Positions 1 through 13,247 are shown, numbered from the stretch's first letter. The stretch: 64,000 nucleotides of DNA from Sipunculus nudus (GCA_026874595.1 CM049310.1:50531058-50595057), one strand, 5' to 3'. Numbers and translations are program-made. The notes: generated by a model from the sequence alone, not told the origin.

Positions 1-119
1 ATCGAGAGGTATAAATGTGATGCACATTTTTGCTTCTGGTCACGTCATTTTGTAATTCAGGTAATGCTTGCTTTCAGGAGACAGCCACAAAATTGTAATA
101 ATAGGGGATTAAATAGATA

Positions 120-320
120 TAACAGAACGTGATTAGTCTCGGAAGAAGCAGACCAAGCGGCCTCAGCAGACCGTCTCTGGAGGTCAGATTGGACCTGATG
201 ACTGCTCGACCCGGCCCCTTAACGTCTCATTAAAGAATGTCACATCACAGACGTCACTTAGTCAAGGTCCGCAGAGTACCCAGGCACTGTTGTATAGACA
301 AGATGGCAGCCTTTTAAAGC
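120..320. promoter_or_regulatory. GC-rich island, candidate cis-regulatory element
   Basis: This block is clearly richer in G and C than the AT-rich sequence on both sides and has no useful open frame. It carries a CRE-like GACGTCAC at 250-257 directly followed by an AP-1-like TTAGTCA at 258-264. Such islands in AT-rich invertebrate DNA are often conserved regulatory modules. That reading is inference from composition and two short motifs; an isolated untranslated exon is also possible. Confidence 0.25.
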
Positions 321-1025
321 CAGCATGCCCCCAGATGAAGGATTAAGGCTTTTTTTCTCATTAAAACACATCACCCACCTGGGTTTTTTTTCTATGTGTT
401 TAGCTGCAGGCTCTTAGTGTTGATTCACAAGAAAGATGTATGGTTATCCATGTTAACCTGATCAATACCTGACACAATCCCCAGAAGTCAGAACCATTGT
501 GGTTATAAAGAGAAACTTGTATTAAAATTTTATTTCTTGTTTGATCAAGTATTAGTAAATAGAAATTTGTTCACTGACAACGTAGACAGGTTCCAGGCCA
601 TTTCGGTATTCCTTGTGTTACATGAGTGGTATATTGATAGTAGAACCATTCAGAGATCATTCATTAATGAAACAAGTTCAACCACCCAGTGGTAGGAGAC
701 TGTAAGGGAAGGAAAACGAGGAAGAAAGCGCATTGAAACCCTAATAAAATACCTGTCCCTGTACACCTAGTCACTTGCGTGTTATTCTGTGATTCAATAA
801 TTATTTTTTTATTTTTGACTACCAAAAAGTCGATAGAAAAATTGTACGTGGAAAGTAAAGAATAAGGTTTAATTTTATGTTATATTTATTCACTGATTCA
901 TTTTACCAATATTTCAAAAGCGGCAATATATATCGTCAGTGAAGATTCCTCATAGGCGTTTTTTACTGTAGATCCCTTAATAGAATTTACTTTGATAAGT
1001 TCATGCAAATATTCTGATAGTGATT

Positions 1026-1215
1026 CAGGGGCGGATACAGGATTTAGGGAAAAGGGGGGTAACCTAAAAATGCGACCTAAATACAGGAGGACTCACAAAA
1101 AACAGTTCTGGAAAAGTGGGGGGGGGGGACAGGTCGTTTTATTTGATCTTTAAACCTATAATTAAAAGGTTGCGGCGACAGAAAAAGGGGGTCCGGACCC
1201 CCTGGACCCTCCCCT
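1026..1215 (+). mobile_element. Possible hAT-type miniature element remnant
   Basis: The block opens with CAGGGGCGGATACAGGATTT, a start typical of non-autonomous hAT-like elements in many animals. It contains a run of G around 1120-1129 and closes with a C-rich stretch at about 1195-1218 that would be the decayed opposite terminus. No clean right inverted repeat or target duplication is visible, so this is a remnant at best. A related-looking segment in the other orientation lies at 38312-38402. Confidence 0.35.
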
Positions 1216-2575
1216 CCCCTCGCTTTTGAGATTGCATGGTGGTTAGAGTTTTACATAAACAAGGGCATCTTAAAAGAAATAAGTGGTTCCACAGAAAGCA
1301 AGGGCAACTGCATCAAGAGAGCTAGGAGATATGCCCACTTGCCTTTTCGTCTTTGCGACAATCTGCCTGCTATAGGTCAAAAGGCCGCATAAATATTCAT
1401 GAAGGTCAGCAAGCAAAGCAGAAAGATGAGCAATAAGTGACTTTGTTAGGTGTCCATATTTATAGATGACATATATATCCAACTAAAGTATGTGGTATTT
1501 ATACATTCTTTCCATGTTCTCGTTAAGAATGGATAGTCTCGTCAAAGTATTTTCTGGATAAGACCAGGTGCTGAAAAGGGACTACAGATCAATCGTCGGT
1601 TTGAGATTGAGTTGCCGTGGTGTATTGACTTCAAAAGAACTTTGATAAAAATACACATAACCCATCATTTTATTGCCATGTTATTATTTTACAAAGACAA
1701 GTACACAAACATATTTCGGAATTTAGTTTTTAGGTTTCCCAAAGAGGATTTTGAAGAATGGTTGATAGGACCACTTGACAGAGGGCGATAATATGCAAAT
1801 ACCCATCTAAAATTATGGAATATTATGAAAAAATTTTGGAATAAGAGTTCCGGTGTTAAGAATTAAATCTTATTTTAGGTTACCCCGGTAATTTAAATTG
1901 ATTTCAGGTTACACCTCGATTAAATGTAGAGAAATCGCTACATAATCACTGTACATTGATTTATCGCGAATCTGAGGTATATTACAAATTATGCCAAGAG
2001 AGTACACCGTGATTTTGCACATGGCAATTTAAGTGGCCGGTCTACAGGCCCCTGATAGTAACATATATCATTTTAATAACTGTGATAATGTTTGTTTCGA
2101 AATAGTTTTGTAAAGAATATTAAATATTTACAGAGATATTGATTTAACCTGCATGATTACTAAAACATCTGGATCTCATAAAATGTTCATATAGAGCCAG
2201 CTGAGGCACGGTTTCTACCTGTGTTCTGATTATATGCATGCTGTTTACATTAATCTGAATGCAAGAGGCAGGCTGAGTCCAATATGTCATATATATTTGT
2301 CCACAAAATATATATTTAATTAAAATATTTTGAACTCTGGTTCCTCAATGAACAAAGTGAATCATGCACATACTTTTCCTTACAAGTTATATCCAACCAG
2401 ATATATGTTGACCAAACAAAGATTCTTTATTTAAGAATTGGCACAGACTGTGCCTTTTTAATCTTTTATAGTCTAGAAGATCTTGAGAAATCTCAAACAA
2501 ATCACAAATGGCTATCTTTAACATACAATGGATAGACGGCCTTAATGGATGTACTGGAACCCTATTATGAAGAAT
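1216..2575. other. AT-rich non-coding spacer
   Basis: AT-rich sequence without a supportable gene, RNA or clear repeat. The short frames here have no recognisable domain or codon pattern. Confidence 0.5.
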
Positions 2576-2579
2576 CAAT

Positions 2580-2760
2580 GCTTGATTGCAGCCCCATGGG
2601 ATACGGCGATAGTTGACATCAGCTTTTAGTGGATGCCGCCATGTTGATGTCTCCGCTACCAGATTTCCTTTCCCAAACCCAGCAGCCGGCGGCGGTGTCA
2701 GAGCTGCTTGGATATGTGTGGTTTGCGCAGAACGACCTCCAGGCATCCATGTTAGTTAAT
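2580..2760. promoter_or_regulatory. GC-rich island
   Basis: A compact GC-rich island between AT-rich flanks. It includes GCCGCCATGTTG around 2634-2645, and a minus-strand frame of about 119 codons is open across it. The predicted peptide shows no recognisable domain. A conserved non-coding element or a short exon are both possible. Confidence 0.2.
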
Positions 2761-4050
2761 CAGTTCCATTACTTTCCGCGAAGGTCGCCCGTGAACAACT
2801 AAATCTCAGATCTATAACCTCGAAGCTGTATAACTGGTGGATTGACCTTTCCACAAAAGAAATTAAATGGAAGGGTATGATATAGCAAAATGCATTATAT
2901 GATTTTTGATGAAACAAACATTAGAAACCATTTGGGTTTTTCAATTTCCAAGCCTCCCTTTAGGGTAGGAGGCTGAGATTTCTTTTTTTTTCTCTCAAAA
3001 GCAAACATATAGGGCACCGGGTACATGAACAGTGAATCGGTAAAGAGCGTGTTGTTAAATATTAAAGCAAGTTACGCTCACTACTGTCCCAAGCATGCTC
3101 AAGGCAGCAGGCAGTTGACATCGGTGTTCTTAGCCCTGGCGTGATTGGCAAGCCGTTTAAGACCACTTTGGGAACATTTAGTGCGTTTGGGAAATTTCCA
3201 GTGCTTGTTTCCATTGATAATGTCCTAAAGTTTCTCATTCTAATAATTTCCATCTCCCAGCATGAAATAAGTCTGCCACAAATTTAACCACCACCAAAAT
3301 AAAGCTAAGCTGAAGAGTCACCACATATCCGTATTAAAAAAAATAATTGCAAAACCAGTGAAACATTCCAGAGTTACGCATTAACATTATAAACAGCTAA
3401 TTTTAAGTAAATGTAATTTCAATATGAACCAAATTGTCACCGATCAGGCAGGACAATTTTTTTTTCAAAAGGTTAAATTAGTTTATAAGTTCTAGATCAT
3501 ATTAATTATTGAATAATGCCATAAAGAGTGTTGATGTTGTGAAAGTAAAACAAATACAAAAAATACATAAATTCTGTCACATGAATACAATTTATTTTAA
3601 ATCTTTTATTTCAACTTCATATTCAAATGATACACTCTTTTCCCCTCTTAAGCTTTTAGGTACAGATCTGGATTACTTTAACTTATTGGAAATGATAAGA
3701 TTCGCTTTGATATAATTCACGTCGCACGGTCGGCCTAGGTGAGGTGTACACATATCTGGAGTCAATTAAGGGGATATATTGCGAGAGCCGACACTCAGTA
3801 AATCATTTTTACTTTCTGTTGAAAATACAGCCTGTCAGAACAGGAGAACGGTGGCTAGCCATTAAAATAAAGTACTTTTAAAAGCAGCTAAGCCATATAC
3901 GGAAGCGACGGCATTTGACCCTGGGATACCTCGAGAAGGAGCAGTCTTTGTAAATGTACGGCAGACAAAATTGTGCCACTCGATTTATTGGAGCGCTTGT
4001 AGTTTTATTTTTTTAGAAATGCGCTAATTTAACTTGATCTTCTAGTCTTT
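2761..4050. other. AT-rich non-coding spacer
   Basis: Mostly AT-rich sequence with poly-T and poly-A runs. I see no gene, RNA gene or clear repeat. Confidence 0.5.
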
Positions 4051-4054
4051 GTGT

Positions 4055-4545
4055 CTTCAACTTGTTAGTAAGTGTGATCTGGCGGCGTGCAGGAACACGC
4101 AGGCGCTGACAGAACTGGGAGACCGAGGTTTCTTAAGCTAAAGTAGTCCAGTCTATAAGGCTGGAGTCGTCTTCTGGACCAGCTAGATTACTGTTGGCGC
4201 ACAAGAAAGCGCCCCGAATAGGAGCACACCAGTTTTTCTTCTAGTGCGATCGATTTCGCTGGAGGAGGCCTTGGCGGCCGAATGAGGTAATCTGCATTTG
4301 TGACATGGAGAATTGGCCCTGCCCACGGTTGCAGCTTTTGGCCCAACACCCTTGCAGTCTTACAGCGTCCGAGGACGACCGACAGTTTACACCCGCACCC
4401 CTACAGGTAAGTGACCACTTGAAACTCTCACGCCCGTCGCCTCTGTCCCCGCCATTGCACCAAAGCTCCCACCGAGTCTTGGCTCTGCGACGCTGTTACA
4501 ACACCCAAGTTGTAATCATATTACACCACTGCACGAAAGCGTATA
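4055..4545. promoter_or_regulatory. GC-rich island with possible first exon
   Basis: A GC-rich block of almost 500 bases. It contains an ATG in good context at 4305 and a perfect splice donor at 4406/4407 (see the separate entry). No TATA box is obvious upstream. It may be a promoter plus first exon or a conserved regulatory element. Confidence 0.25.
4305..4406 (+). CDS. Possible 5' coding exon, unknown product
   Basis: The ATG at 4305 has G at -3 and G at +4. It opens a 34-codon frame that runs exactly to a CAG|GTAAGT donor at 4406/4407, so the exon would end in phase 0. The peptide starts MENWPCPRLQ and is not a family I recognise. The frame stays open past the donor to 4550, so openness does not help to decide. 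No matching downstream exon could be identified. Weak candidate only. Confidence 0.15.
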
Positions 4546-4702
4546 GGTAAATAAGACTGCTGTTGTTCAATGAAGTAGTTTTCTTAAGATGCTGGAAGCT
4601 TCTCTGCTGTTTCCGGATCCCATGCTTATATGGCTGAAATTGCAGCACAATGCAGCCATGTGTATATCGTATACGGGAAGAACTGTATTTTTCATCCCAC
4701 AT

Positions 4703-4777
<75 letters not shown>
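4703..4777. repeat. (TA)n microsatellite
   Basis: About 37 TA dinucleotides with one C interruption at 4731. Poly-Tyr/Ile frames across it are artefacts of the repeat. Confidence 0.98.
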
Positions 4778-4779
<2 letters not shown>

Positions 4780-5096
4780 CACCATGCTTAATTATTATAA
4801 GGGGGAGCAGCATGTCAAGCATGTATTTAAATATCTAAGAATATCAACTTGAGCTAACAATCAGGTTTAGTTCTCAGTCAATATTTTGATAAAAAAAGTG
4901 CGCGAGGGCACATTTTTACCTTGTAATTATAAATTTTTAATAAAATTTGATATGATCGACTTTTCATAGAAAAATTCATTATTTTAGTTTCTAAAATGAA
5001 ATGTCTGATCGGTTTGAGCTCTAACAATTTAAAAATTCTTGATGTCGGTTTAAAATTGACGAGACCTCTACCTTAGAAACCAAACGGGTTGTCGAA

Positions 5097-5098
<2 letters not shown>

Positions 5099-5148
<50 letters not shown>
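5099..5148. repeat. (AT)25 microsatellite
   Basis: Uninterrupted AT dinucleotide tract. Confidence 0.98.
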
Positions 5149-5152
<4 letters not shown>

Positions 5153-5301
5153 TTGGTACATATATTGTGTATTATATCACGTTTTCATCTTCAATACGTC
5201 ACTTCATTAAAACGTCATCAAAGATTTGGTAAATATTGAAGAAACTATTTCACGTGGTTTAATTTGCTGAATTGTAATTCTGTGAGTAAATATCCATTCG
5301 T

Positions 5302-5311
5302 ACGTGTGTGT

Positions 5312-5374
<63 letters not shown>
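5302..5374. repeat. (GT)n(GA)n compound microsatellite
   Basis: A GT-rich tract switches to a pure GA tract at about 5328. The 154-codon frame spanning it (5264-5728) begins in this repeat and shows no protein family. Confidence 0.97.
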
Positions 5375-5377
<3 letters not shown>

Positions 5378-5734
5378 ACTTCATTCTATACACAAGGGCA
5401 CCCTTCTGTAGGTACAGTTCCATTTATGTATCGTTTTTCCTCAAAAGACCAAGAGAAAGCATCCATTATTGATCAGCCGGTTTCCCGCTATCCTGTATTA
5501 GAGTTCCATGCTTGTGGTCGCCTTAACGTTCTTTCCAAACTGGTCGCAGTGCTTTATTTTTACATTTACAGTCTAAAATTGATATTGTGTATAGGAATAA
5601 ACATACTTGCTACATACCACTCTCTTCGGACAAAAAAATCATTAAACATTAAATATTTAAATGTTTGCCAGAGCAAGAAGTATATGAAATATATGGCCAC
5701 TGAGCGTTATGACGTAACAGGTGGTTAAGTAAAC

Positions 5735-5736
<2 letters not shown>

Positions 5737-5817
<81 letters not shown>
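5737..5817. repeat. (TA)n microsatellite, interrupted
   Basis: TA dinucleotides with a short TTTAGA interruption near 5767-5772. Confidence 0.98.
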
Positions 5818-5819
<2 letters not shown>

Positions 5820-6542
5820 CTGTATTATTGCTATTGTGCCAAACGTATTTGAATTGTTCCCTACTGGCTGGTCTTTTCAGTATCAAAACAAACTGGATTT
5901 TAAGAAATTGGTGGAAAAAATCAGGACATATTTATTGCCGCTGAAACTATAGGGCAAACTGCCGTCCTTTCAATTACAGTTAGTATTGTTTTCAATATGT
6001 AGTTATAAAACACAGATACTCAATTCTAAGCTTTGTTACAAACAAGGTCTTCTGTTTACAAGCGTAAATGTAACAGAGGTGACATATTCCGACGGTTTAG
6101 TTGGTCAACAAATAATTATTATCCTTGAAGCTTAGAAAACAAATTTCGTTATTATAGCCACTTACAAGTGACTTATATCAACGTACAATAGTAACATACC
6201 TACTAGTCCAAGAATCGAACCACAAAACTAATTTCAATCCCTGCCCTGCCATGGACAGGACAGGTGAGTACTGGTGTAATGCATAATTGAAAACTTAAAC
6301 ACAAGCCTTGTGCCAGGGGACCTGACATCCACATTGGTTACCTGTGTGCAGGAACTAAGCTACTATTATGAAGTTCCTATCTGTCATATCAAGTACGCTA
6401 AGACCAGAGTATAAGGGGCTTACATATCCATGCCTATAAAATATCTGTCCATACATTGCGAATTTACATTGACTTGAGAAGGATACAACATATCTGATTA
6501 TATAATATATTTTTGTACATACAGGCTATATGGGTGGATAAG

Positions 6543-6545
<3 letters not shown>
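5820..6545. other. AT-rich non-coding spacer
   Basis: I see no gene, RNA or clear repeat in this stretch. Confidence 0.5.

Positions 6546-6593
<48 letters not shown>
6546..6593. repeat. (AT)24 microsatellite
   Basis: Uninterrupted AT dinucleotides. Confidence 0.98.
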
Positions 6594-6597
<4 letters not shown>

Positions 6598-6599
6598 CA

Positions 6600-9390
6600 C
6601 TGATAGAAAAATTGATAAAAAAAAGTATCTCACAAAACGTATAAGTTGATCCATTTTATTTGCTTTATTTTTCATTTTTAATTAGTATAGTTTGTGGTGT
6701 CAGTCTGACCTGCAATGTCAATGGTGATCATGGGGTTTTTCATTCGGGTACAAAAAGCGATGTTATTTGATGGATTAAGATTATATAATGGGTACTGCAA
6801 ACGAGTGCCACGACGTTTACCTGGTGCTCTGACAGATTCCTCTATTCGAGGACATAAAAGAACAGACTCTCCTATTGTTAGTGTGGGTTCTGAGCGGATC
6901 AAGCCTGCCCATCAAACTGTACTTTACAGATTACTCCAGCGGCTGATGAGATCGGGGATAAAGGCACAGGCTTACAATACACCGAGAAAAAGGTTTTCTT
7001 CTACATACCTACGACTGATCCAAACTGCGTATTCAACAACCGCGTGTTAAAATGCATCCACCTAAGTTGATTAATTACGGAATTAATTACGGAATGTAGA
7101 GCTCTTCCTTTCCATATCTGTTTATATATATCTCTCCGTTTATCTCTCATTATGGGGCGATCGTGCTTTGAATCCCATTACAAGGGATTACATAAGGGCT
7201 GATAGGATATACTGTGAGCCTTGGAAGAGGTATTAGTGCTTTGTTTAGTGCCCTCTAGTTTTACATTAGATCTAAATTTACAATATAATTTACAATTGCA
7301 TTTCCTTTAAGTTGATATCCATGGGCTAGGTTTTCGTGTGTACGGATGTGTCCGGCAGTGTCTGTTTTAGGTTTTTTTTAGGACCTGCAGATAATAAATG
7401 ATTAATCTATAACTCGCAGAACATGCTTCAAAAAGATGCATACCGATGGATGTGGGAGATTATACAAAATATATGTTTTTAACTTACTGGTTATATATGA
7501 TTAAAACTACAATCACAATAAAGGGGCTGAGCATCGGATAAGGGTGTGACCGCTTAAACCATCTATATCTGTGGATGAAGCAAAACCTAGAATTCACCTT
7601 TGTGACAATCTGACTGACTCAAAATTTACAATGTAAGGCCTCAGGGACATGAAACATCATCATCCAAAGGGAAAATGGCCAATATTAAAACTGAAGTGTC
7701 AAATTGACAGTCCGTACAAACAGAGCTAGACAGAGTTTGTTAGAATGTAGAATAATCGATGGCGATTTTTCATAAATTGTTTTCACGACGAGTCAATTAT
7801 CCATGAATCAGTTGCTAGTGGAACATGCATGTATGTGGCTTTCTTTCTCTCTCTCTCTGTCTCTCTCTAACTCTTGCCTGGTTAAACCAATATTTACCAA
7901 GCAGTCCCTTATTGCGTGCCAGGATAATTATGCATTCACATTTTTTTAGAAACAATAGATCTTTTTTACTATTGAGCTCAAAATATTTGTTATAATATAT
8001 AAAAAACTAAATTTGATAATCCTATACTTAACTTTACTTAATTAATGGTTTAAAAGGGGACATATGTATATAGTCTCTTATCAACAAACAAACATGCCTA
8101 GACAAGGAGGGACGGTGAGCACTTAATATATATTAATAATTACCAGGCCACAAGGTCCACGTTTCATCGTCTGATCCTGAAAACTGTAAGCAAGACCTTA
8201 AATCTGAAGTTGGGTTGGGGTTCAGCAATAAAGAATGGTCGGCTTACATAAAGCAAGTTATTTGTTTAAAGAATATTGCCAAAGCGCCACCAAGCTCTCG
8301 GCCGGAGTGATATATACATCAAAGCTATGGCGAGAGAGTATTAGAATAAGTCACATGAGATACGAAAAAACGACCCTAGAAGGTTATATACAGACCCATG
8401 AAAAGCCAGCACTCATCGCAATACACATGTAGCTTTTATCATAAATCATGCATTAATTCAGGTACACTGACTAGGGCTCTAAATAATTTCCATATTCCAA
8501 TGTCATCTCGTGTAGATTATCTTTTTTTATTCTTATAATCCAAATATAGTCTTGCTGTACATTACATAAATTAGGTGATTTATAAATATCATGAAGTATA
8601 ATGCATAATACATCATGCATACTATATTATTTTTGCATTCTATTAAATTATGTGTAATAACTATGTATGATGTCGGTTTTCATTTAGGCGAATATTTTGG
8701 AGTCAGAGATTTTCCGGGCAAAGAGTCGAATCATATTGAAGGGTGAACGTTAAAAGAAAATTTGATATTGTTATTCATATCTATGGTAGTAAAATATAAC
8801 ACACGTAATGCATAATACGTGATGTAATATTATAAATGTATAGCCTTCTATATCTCTCGGATCCGTGGATGGTACATTCACTGTATTTCGGACCTAAATA
8901 TCTCTGTAGCAGATAGTTGCTGCCGAGCATGGTGAACTTTTAAGCTGAATTTTGTCCATTCATATAACAACCAGAAGATTTGTATAAATATATATTCCAT
9001 TGTGACTTTGTCATATGTTTAACTTTCTATCATTCATAAACAGCTCCACATTACTAGCTTTGGTCGGAAATAGAAATCAAGGTCTACAGGTCGACTGTCT
9101 TTCTCGTATTGGTTTAGTTTTTGAAAATGTTCCACTAAGTAATGTTTGTACTTGTGCGATATTCTAACTTATTGAAAATTATAACTATATGCTCGGAATA
9201 TTATCCCCGAGGTTTTTGAAAATCAGAGATATATGTGATCTGGTGCAAACAGGGTCAGAAGAATGACAAAGAAATCGATGTTTTTGCACTGTAGTGGGCA
9301 TGAGAAAGTTCAATCACGGAAAACTATTACACAATTATTAATGTATAAATAAACTAATCAACCCTATAAGCCTCCCGGCCATACAGGGGG
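6600..9390. other. AT-rich non-coding spacer
   Basis: A moderately GC-rich patch at 6700-7050 is open in both directions but codes for nothing I recognise. A short (TC)n tract lies at about 7839-7868. An imperfect palindromic TAATGCATAATAC motif occurs twice, near 8599 and 8806. Otherwise I see nothing. Confidence 0.5.
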
Positions 9391-9399
9391 TGGCTTAAC

Positions 9400-9905
9400 A
9401 AAGGAGAGCTGCGTTAACCTTATTATGGCGATTTGGTAACAAATTACAGATAAGTGGCGGGAATTCTACATATGGGTCATCTTGCGCGTGACACCGGTCG
9501 TCTGCTTGGGCGAACTCGGACAGGGGGCGTGGGCGTCTAACCGATTAAACAACGCGGAAACTTCCGACCCGGCTATCATTTTCTATTGTCATGTTAAATG
9601 CCAAAGGTGACCTGTATTGCTTACATACGGCAGATAAGATGTTCTCACGGGTGGAGGGTTTGCCCGGGGCTCTGAGGCGTGCGACCTGACGCTGTCGTAT
9701 CCGTGGCATACTGGCTGATGGCATTGATTAGGAAGGTGTCTCCTCTCCGCTAGAATAGTCGCCGTCAGACCTGGACTAACGGACAGCCGTTGTCTTGTGA
9801 GCGCAGCCGCCATCATCGTGACATGTTTCATCCTTCACTGAGCGACAAGTGTTGCAGGCGTGACAATCATCAGCTTAAGCTGAGCTCAGACAAGTAGGCA
9901 TTCAC
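9400..9905. promoter_or_regulatory. GC-rich island, candidate enhancer or promoter
   Basis: A 500-base GC-rich island in AT-rich DNA. It contains a perfect EGR-type site GCGTGGGCGT at 9527-9536, a GATA site AGATAAG at 9632-9638 and a nuclear-receptor-like CAAAGGTGA at 9602-9610. An 80-codon minus-strand frame has no recognisable domain. The motif clustering suggests a cis-regulatory module, but single motifs of this length occur by chance. Confidence 0.3.
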
Positions 9906-10499
9906 TAATGCTCGGGTTATGCCCACCCCGTACTTTCAATCGTTATTACCGTAGTACTTGAATTGTCAATCAGCACCGTCTGGTGTTAAATCAGCGAACC
10001 ACGGTAAACAAAGGAAATCATTATTCTTGAAAATTCTTGGGTATATTTTATGAAAAAGACGGATGTAACAGTCATTCAAAGCCTCTTACAACAAAGGATG
10101 CATATTTCACACTTTATGCTTTGGAACCTTCATGAATAGGTCTTATACATTTCAGAAATCAGCAAAAAAAAAAATGAACATTATATTGCAACACATATTT
10201 CACCGTCTTATAACTACAGTGCTGAAAATGAGATATTTGTTTGGATACAGTACTGTCAGAAACACCACCGATTGACCAGAAAAGATGCTGGATAGTAATG
10301 TGATTCTCTCCACTCCCGGTACCATCTGCATGTTTCAAAGTCGAATAAAACTAGAGATTTGTGCACATAGAATTTTTCATTGCTCAATCCATCAAAAGAA
10401 TTTTAATTTCACCACAAATCTGGGTATAACTGACAAAGAATACACAGAGGAAGAACAAAATAAATGTACAAAGACACATAATGAATCTAAGACTGAAGG

Positions 10500-11290
10500 A
10501 CAAGAAACACAAATAACAAATACTCCAAGGACGTCGTGAAGAAGGACTTCAGAAAACGAGAAAAACAAAATGAAATCGACTTCAGTAAAGCGGCCGAGAA
10601 AAAAAGATTAAGGACTTCATTAGAGTGGACGAGTAAAAAAAAATGACTCCAGTGAAGTGTACGAGAAAATTAAAAATAACGACCCCAGCAACGAGAAGTA
10701 GACAAAATAAAAAGGCTCATACGGAAGACTTAACAAAGACTAGTAACGCGCCATATAAAATGACAAAGACTCTAGTAACGCGGAAGATAAAACAACATAA
10801 TCCAGTAATGTGGAAAATAACATAACAAAGACTTCAGGAAAGCAGAAAAGATAACATAAATTACGACTACAGTAATTTAACACAGAAGATAAAATAACAA
10901 AACTCCAGTAATTTAACGCAAATGATAAAATAACAAAGACTCCAGTTATTTTACGAAGATAAAAAAACAAAGATTTCAGAAATTTGACGATCGAAGAAGA
11001 TAAAATAACACGGAAGACTCCAGCAAAGCGTAAGGTAAAACAAATAAAAAGGTCTTCAGTAACATGGACGAGAAAAAAACTATCCAACTAACGCAACGAG
11101 AGGTCACAAGACTATAAATTATAGAAAATGATCTAAACTATAGTAATCTGAATGGGAAAAACATGTTAAGGCACCGGTAAGAGGGACGAGAATACGCCAA
11201 AAAATTAATGCTCCGGTTGCGTATGTGAAAAAAGTAAACTTAATGACAATTAAGGACCTCAAGTTAAGCGGACTAGAAAATACAGAAAAA
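10500..11290. repeat. Decayed ~40-bp minisatellite array
   Basis: About eighteen diverged units, each combining an A-rich part (AAAATAACAAAGACT) with a part like CCAGTAACGCGGA. Unit length is about 35-45 bp and no two neighbouring units are identical, so the array is old. The Lys/Thr-rich and Leu/Phe-rich frames across it are translations of the repeat, not genes. Confidence 0.75.
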
Positions 11291-11299
11291 AACATTTTC

Positions 11300-12870
11300 T
11301 ACGCATGTTAATAGCAACAACAAAAAATATAGTATTTAATTTTGTCACTTATGTGGTAAACATTTGTTATTTGACCCACTCAGAGGAATGAGGTAATTTG
11401 AAAAGTGAAAATGTTGTGTTTTCCTGTGGTAAATAACATCAAAAAACCCTCTGACGGTGACCACAACTAGGTCTCTACTCGAGGTTGTTTTGATACAGTT
11501 ATGCCTTCAGGGCGTCAAATGCCTTATGTATATGCAAAGGTTCCTGCATATCAATACAAAACTATCCTTAAAATGCAACTGCACAGTCAATTCAGTCATG
11601 ACTTCTACTACCCTGTTATTGATTTGACCAATTTTAAAAATTCAAATTAATAAAATTCCGAACTGAAGGAAGAATTCCAGCGGCCGCATCTGGTTTTCAA
11701 TTATGGAAGGTCTGGAGTGCAAATATTGAAGTGACCACATTTGCAGGCTGTTCAAGTTAAGTTGTTATTTTTTGACTGGCGATACTGTGCGACGTACTGG
11801 AGAGATACGTGATGCCAATAGATCGCTGATGTCAGAGTGTATCGGTCAAGCTAGTGAGGGCTATCTCTAGAATCATGCGGTGTTACACAGTATAAGGGCA
11901 ATAAATATACCTTCACCTTTTTTGCGAGGTTATATATATTTTCTCTTAGTTGCATGGTTTGTCTTGTTGGCAACTTTACGGGAAAAACAATCATTACATA
12001 ATTCTTTTTTTTTTCGAAATTTGTGGAGGGTCAGCTTAACACACGAGTTACAATCCATTAAATGACTGAAGTTCTTTGGATCACCGTGGTATATTTTGAA
12101 TTCAACGGATTCTATATTCTATATATTGTGAAATATACCCAGGGTTTGGCCCATACACTGCATGTTCTGGTTGTGCATCATGTGAGTGAACGTGACACTG
12201 CGTGTGTTAGCCACAACAGGATGTTCTGTTGCCAAACTGCAAGGGTTTAAAATGAATAAGTCAGTCTTTAATTAGAATTTACTTTACTCGCCTCAGAACA
12301 CACGCCCATGGAAAAGTCAATTTAAAAGCATTTATTCTGTTTTATGTTTTTGATACTTTTTGTCTTTAGTTAGCATACAGATATACAGCCCGGAAGATCT
12401 ATATCTTAAGTGGGCATTTCCAAGACTGTCAGATGATTTAAATTACAAATTATTTAGCAAGTAAGTGTTTTAGATTGTATCTTGCATGTCCTTGAAAGTT
12501 GCATGCTTTATTATTCAATATCGTAACCGTAAACGCTCTTTAAGAGCGGAGCTGATAGTATTCCGTATTTGATCGGTCAAATTAGTCCCAGACAAATCCA
12601 TCTTTAGTGTCTTACCAGGAATTCGGTGTAGTTTACAACTCGCAGACTAACAAGCCGAAATTGATAGTTAAAGAGCCTGATTGGTCAATTTGGCTACTGA
12701 TTGCTGGAGACATAGCCGGTCTCAGGTATACACTCAGGCGGTGCCGCGGAAAATGTTTTCAATTCAGACTTCATGCCGGGGATAAATAGACAATTTTCTT
12801 GAGAACATAAGTTGATACGCTTTGTGGAAAGATGAGAAAATGCGCAAAAAAACGAGCTTTGACGTTACAG
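11300..12870. other. AT-rich non-coding spacer
   Basis: No supportable gene or element. Several 60-codon frames show no family features. Confidence 0.5.
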
Positions 12871-12879
12871 CAGTGACGC

Positions 12880-13100
12880 CATGTGACTTGCCGGCTCGAA
12901 CGTTACGGGGAGCTGGGTGTTTGGAGCTGTGAGGAGTCTGATCTCCGGCCGACTGCGCTAGCTTGGTGATGAGAGCTTTTGAAATGGTCGGTTGGCCTAT
13001 ACCTCTTGAGATTTTCGCCGCCTCTCCATGTAAATCTCTCCTTGAAATCAATATCTGGGTCCTGCCGTGCCACGGGCTGCAGTACGCTTCTCGGGTCCCG
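12880..13100. promoter_or_regulatory. GC-rich island
   Basis: GC-rich block next to the hammerhead palindrome region. A 95-codon minus-strand frame overlaps it (12764-13051) without a recognisable domain. Candidate conserved element only. Confidence 0.2.
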
Positions 13101-13243
13101 CTAAAGGCCTACAGGATTATGCTAACCTACTGATGTAGTTATCGTCAACGTCTTCACAAAAATGTGGTGATATAATCCTTGTCCATAATTATAACATCTT
13201 TATCGTATTACTTACCCGTGATATGTATCATAAAAGTGTGTGT

Positions 13244-13247
<4 letters not shown>

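Noticed and set aside
5264-5728. 154-codon plus-strand open frame
   Set aside because: It begins at a GT/GA microsatellite encoding Arg-Glu repeats, and the remainder has no protein-family features.
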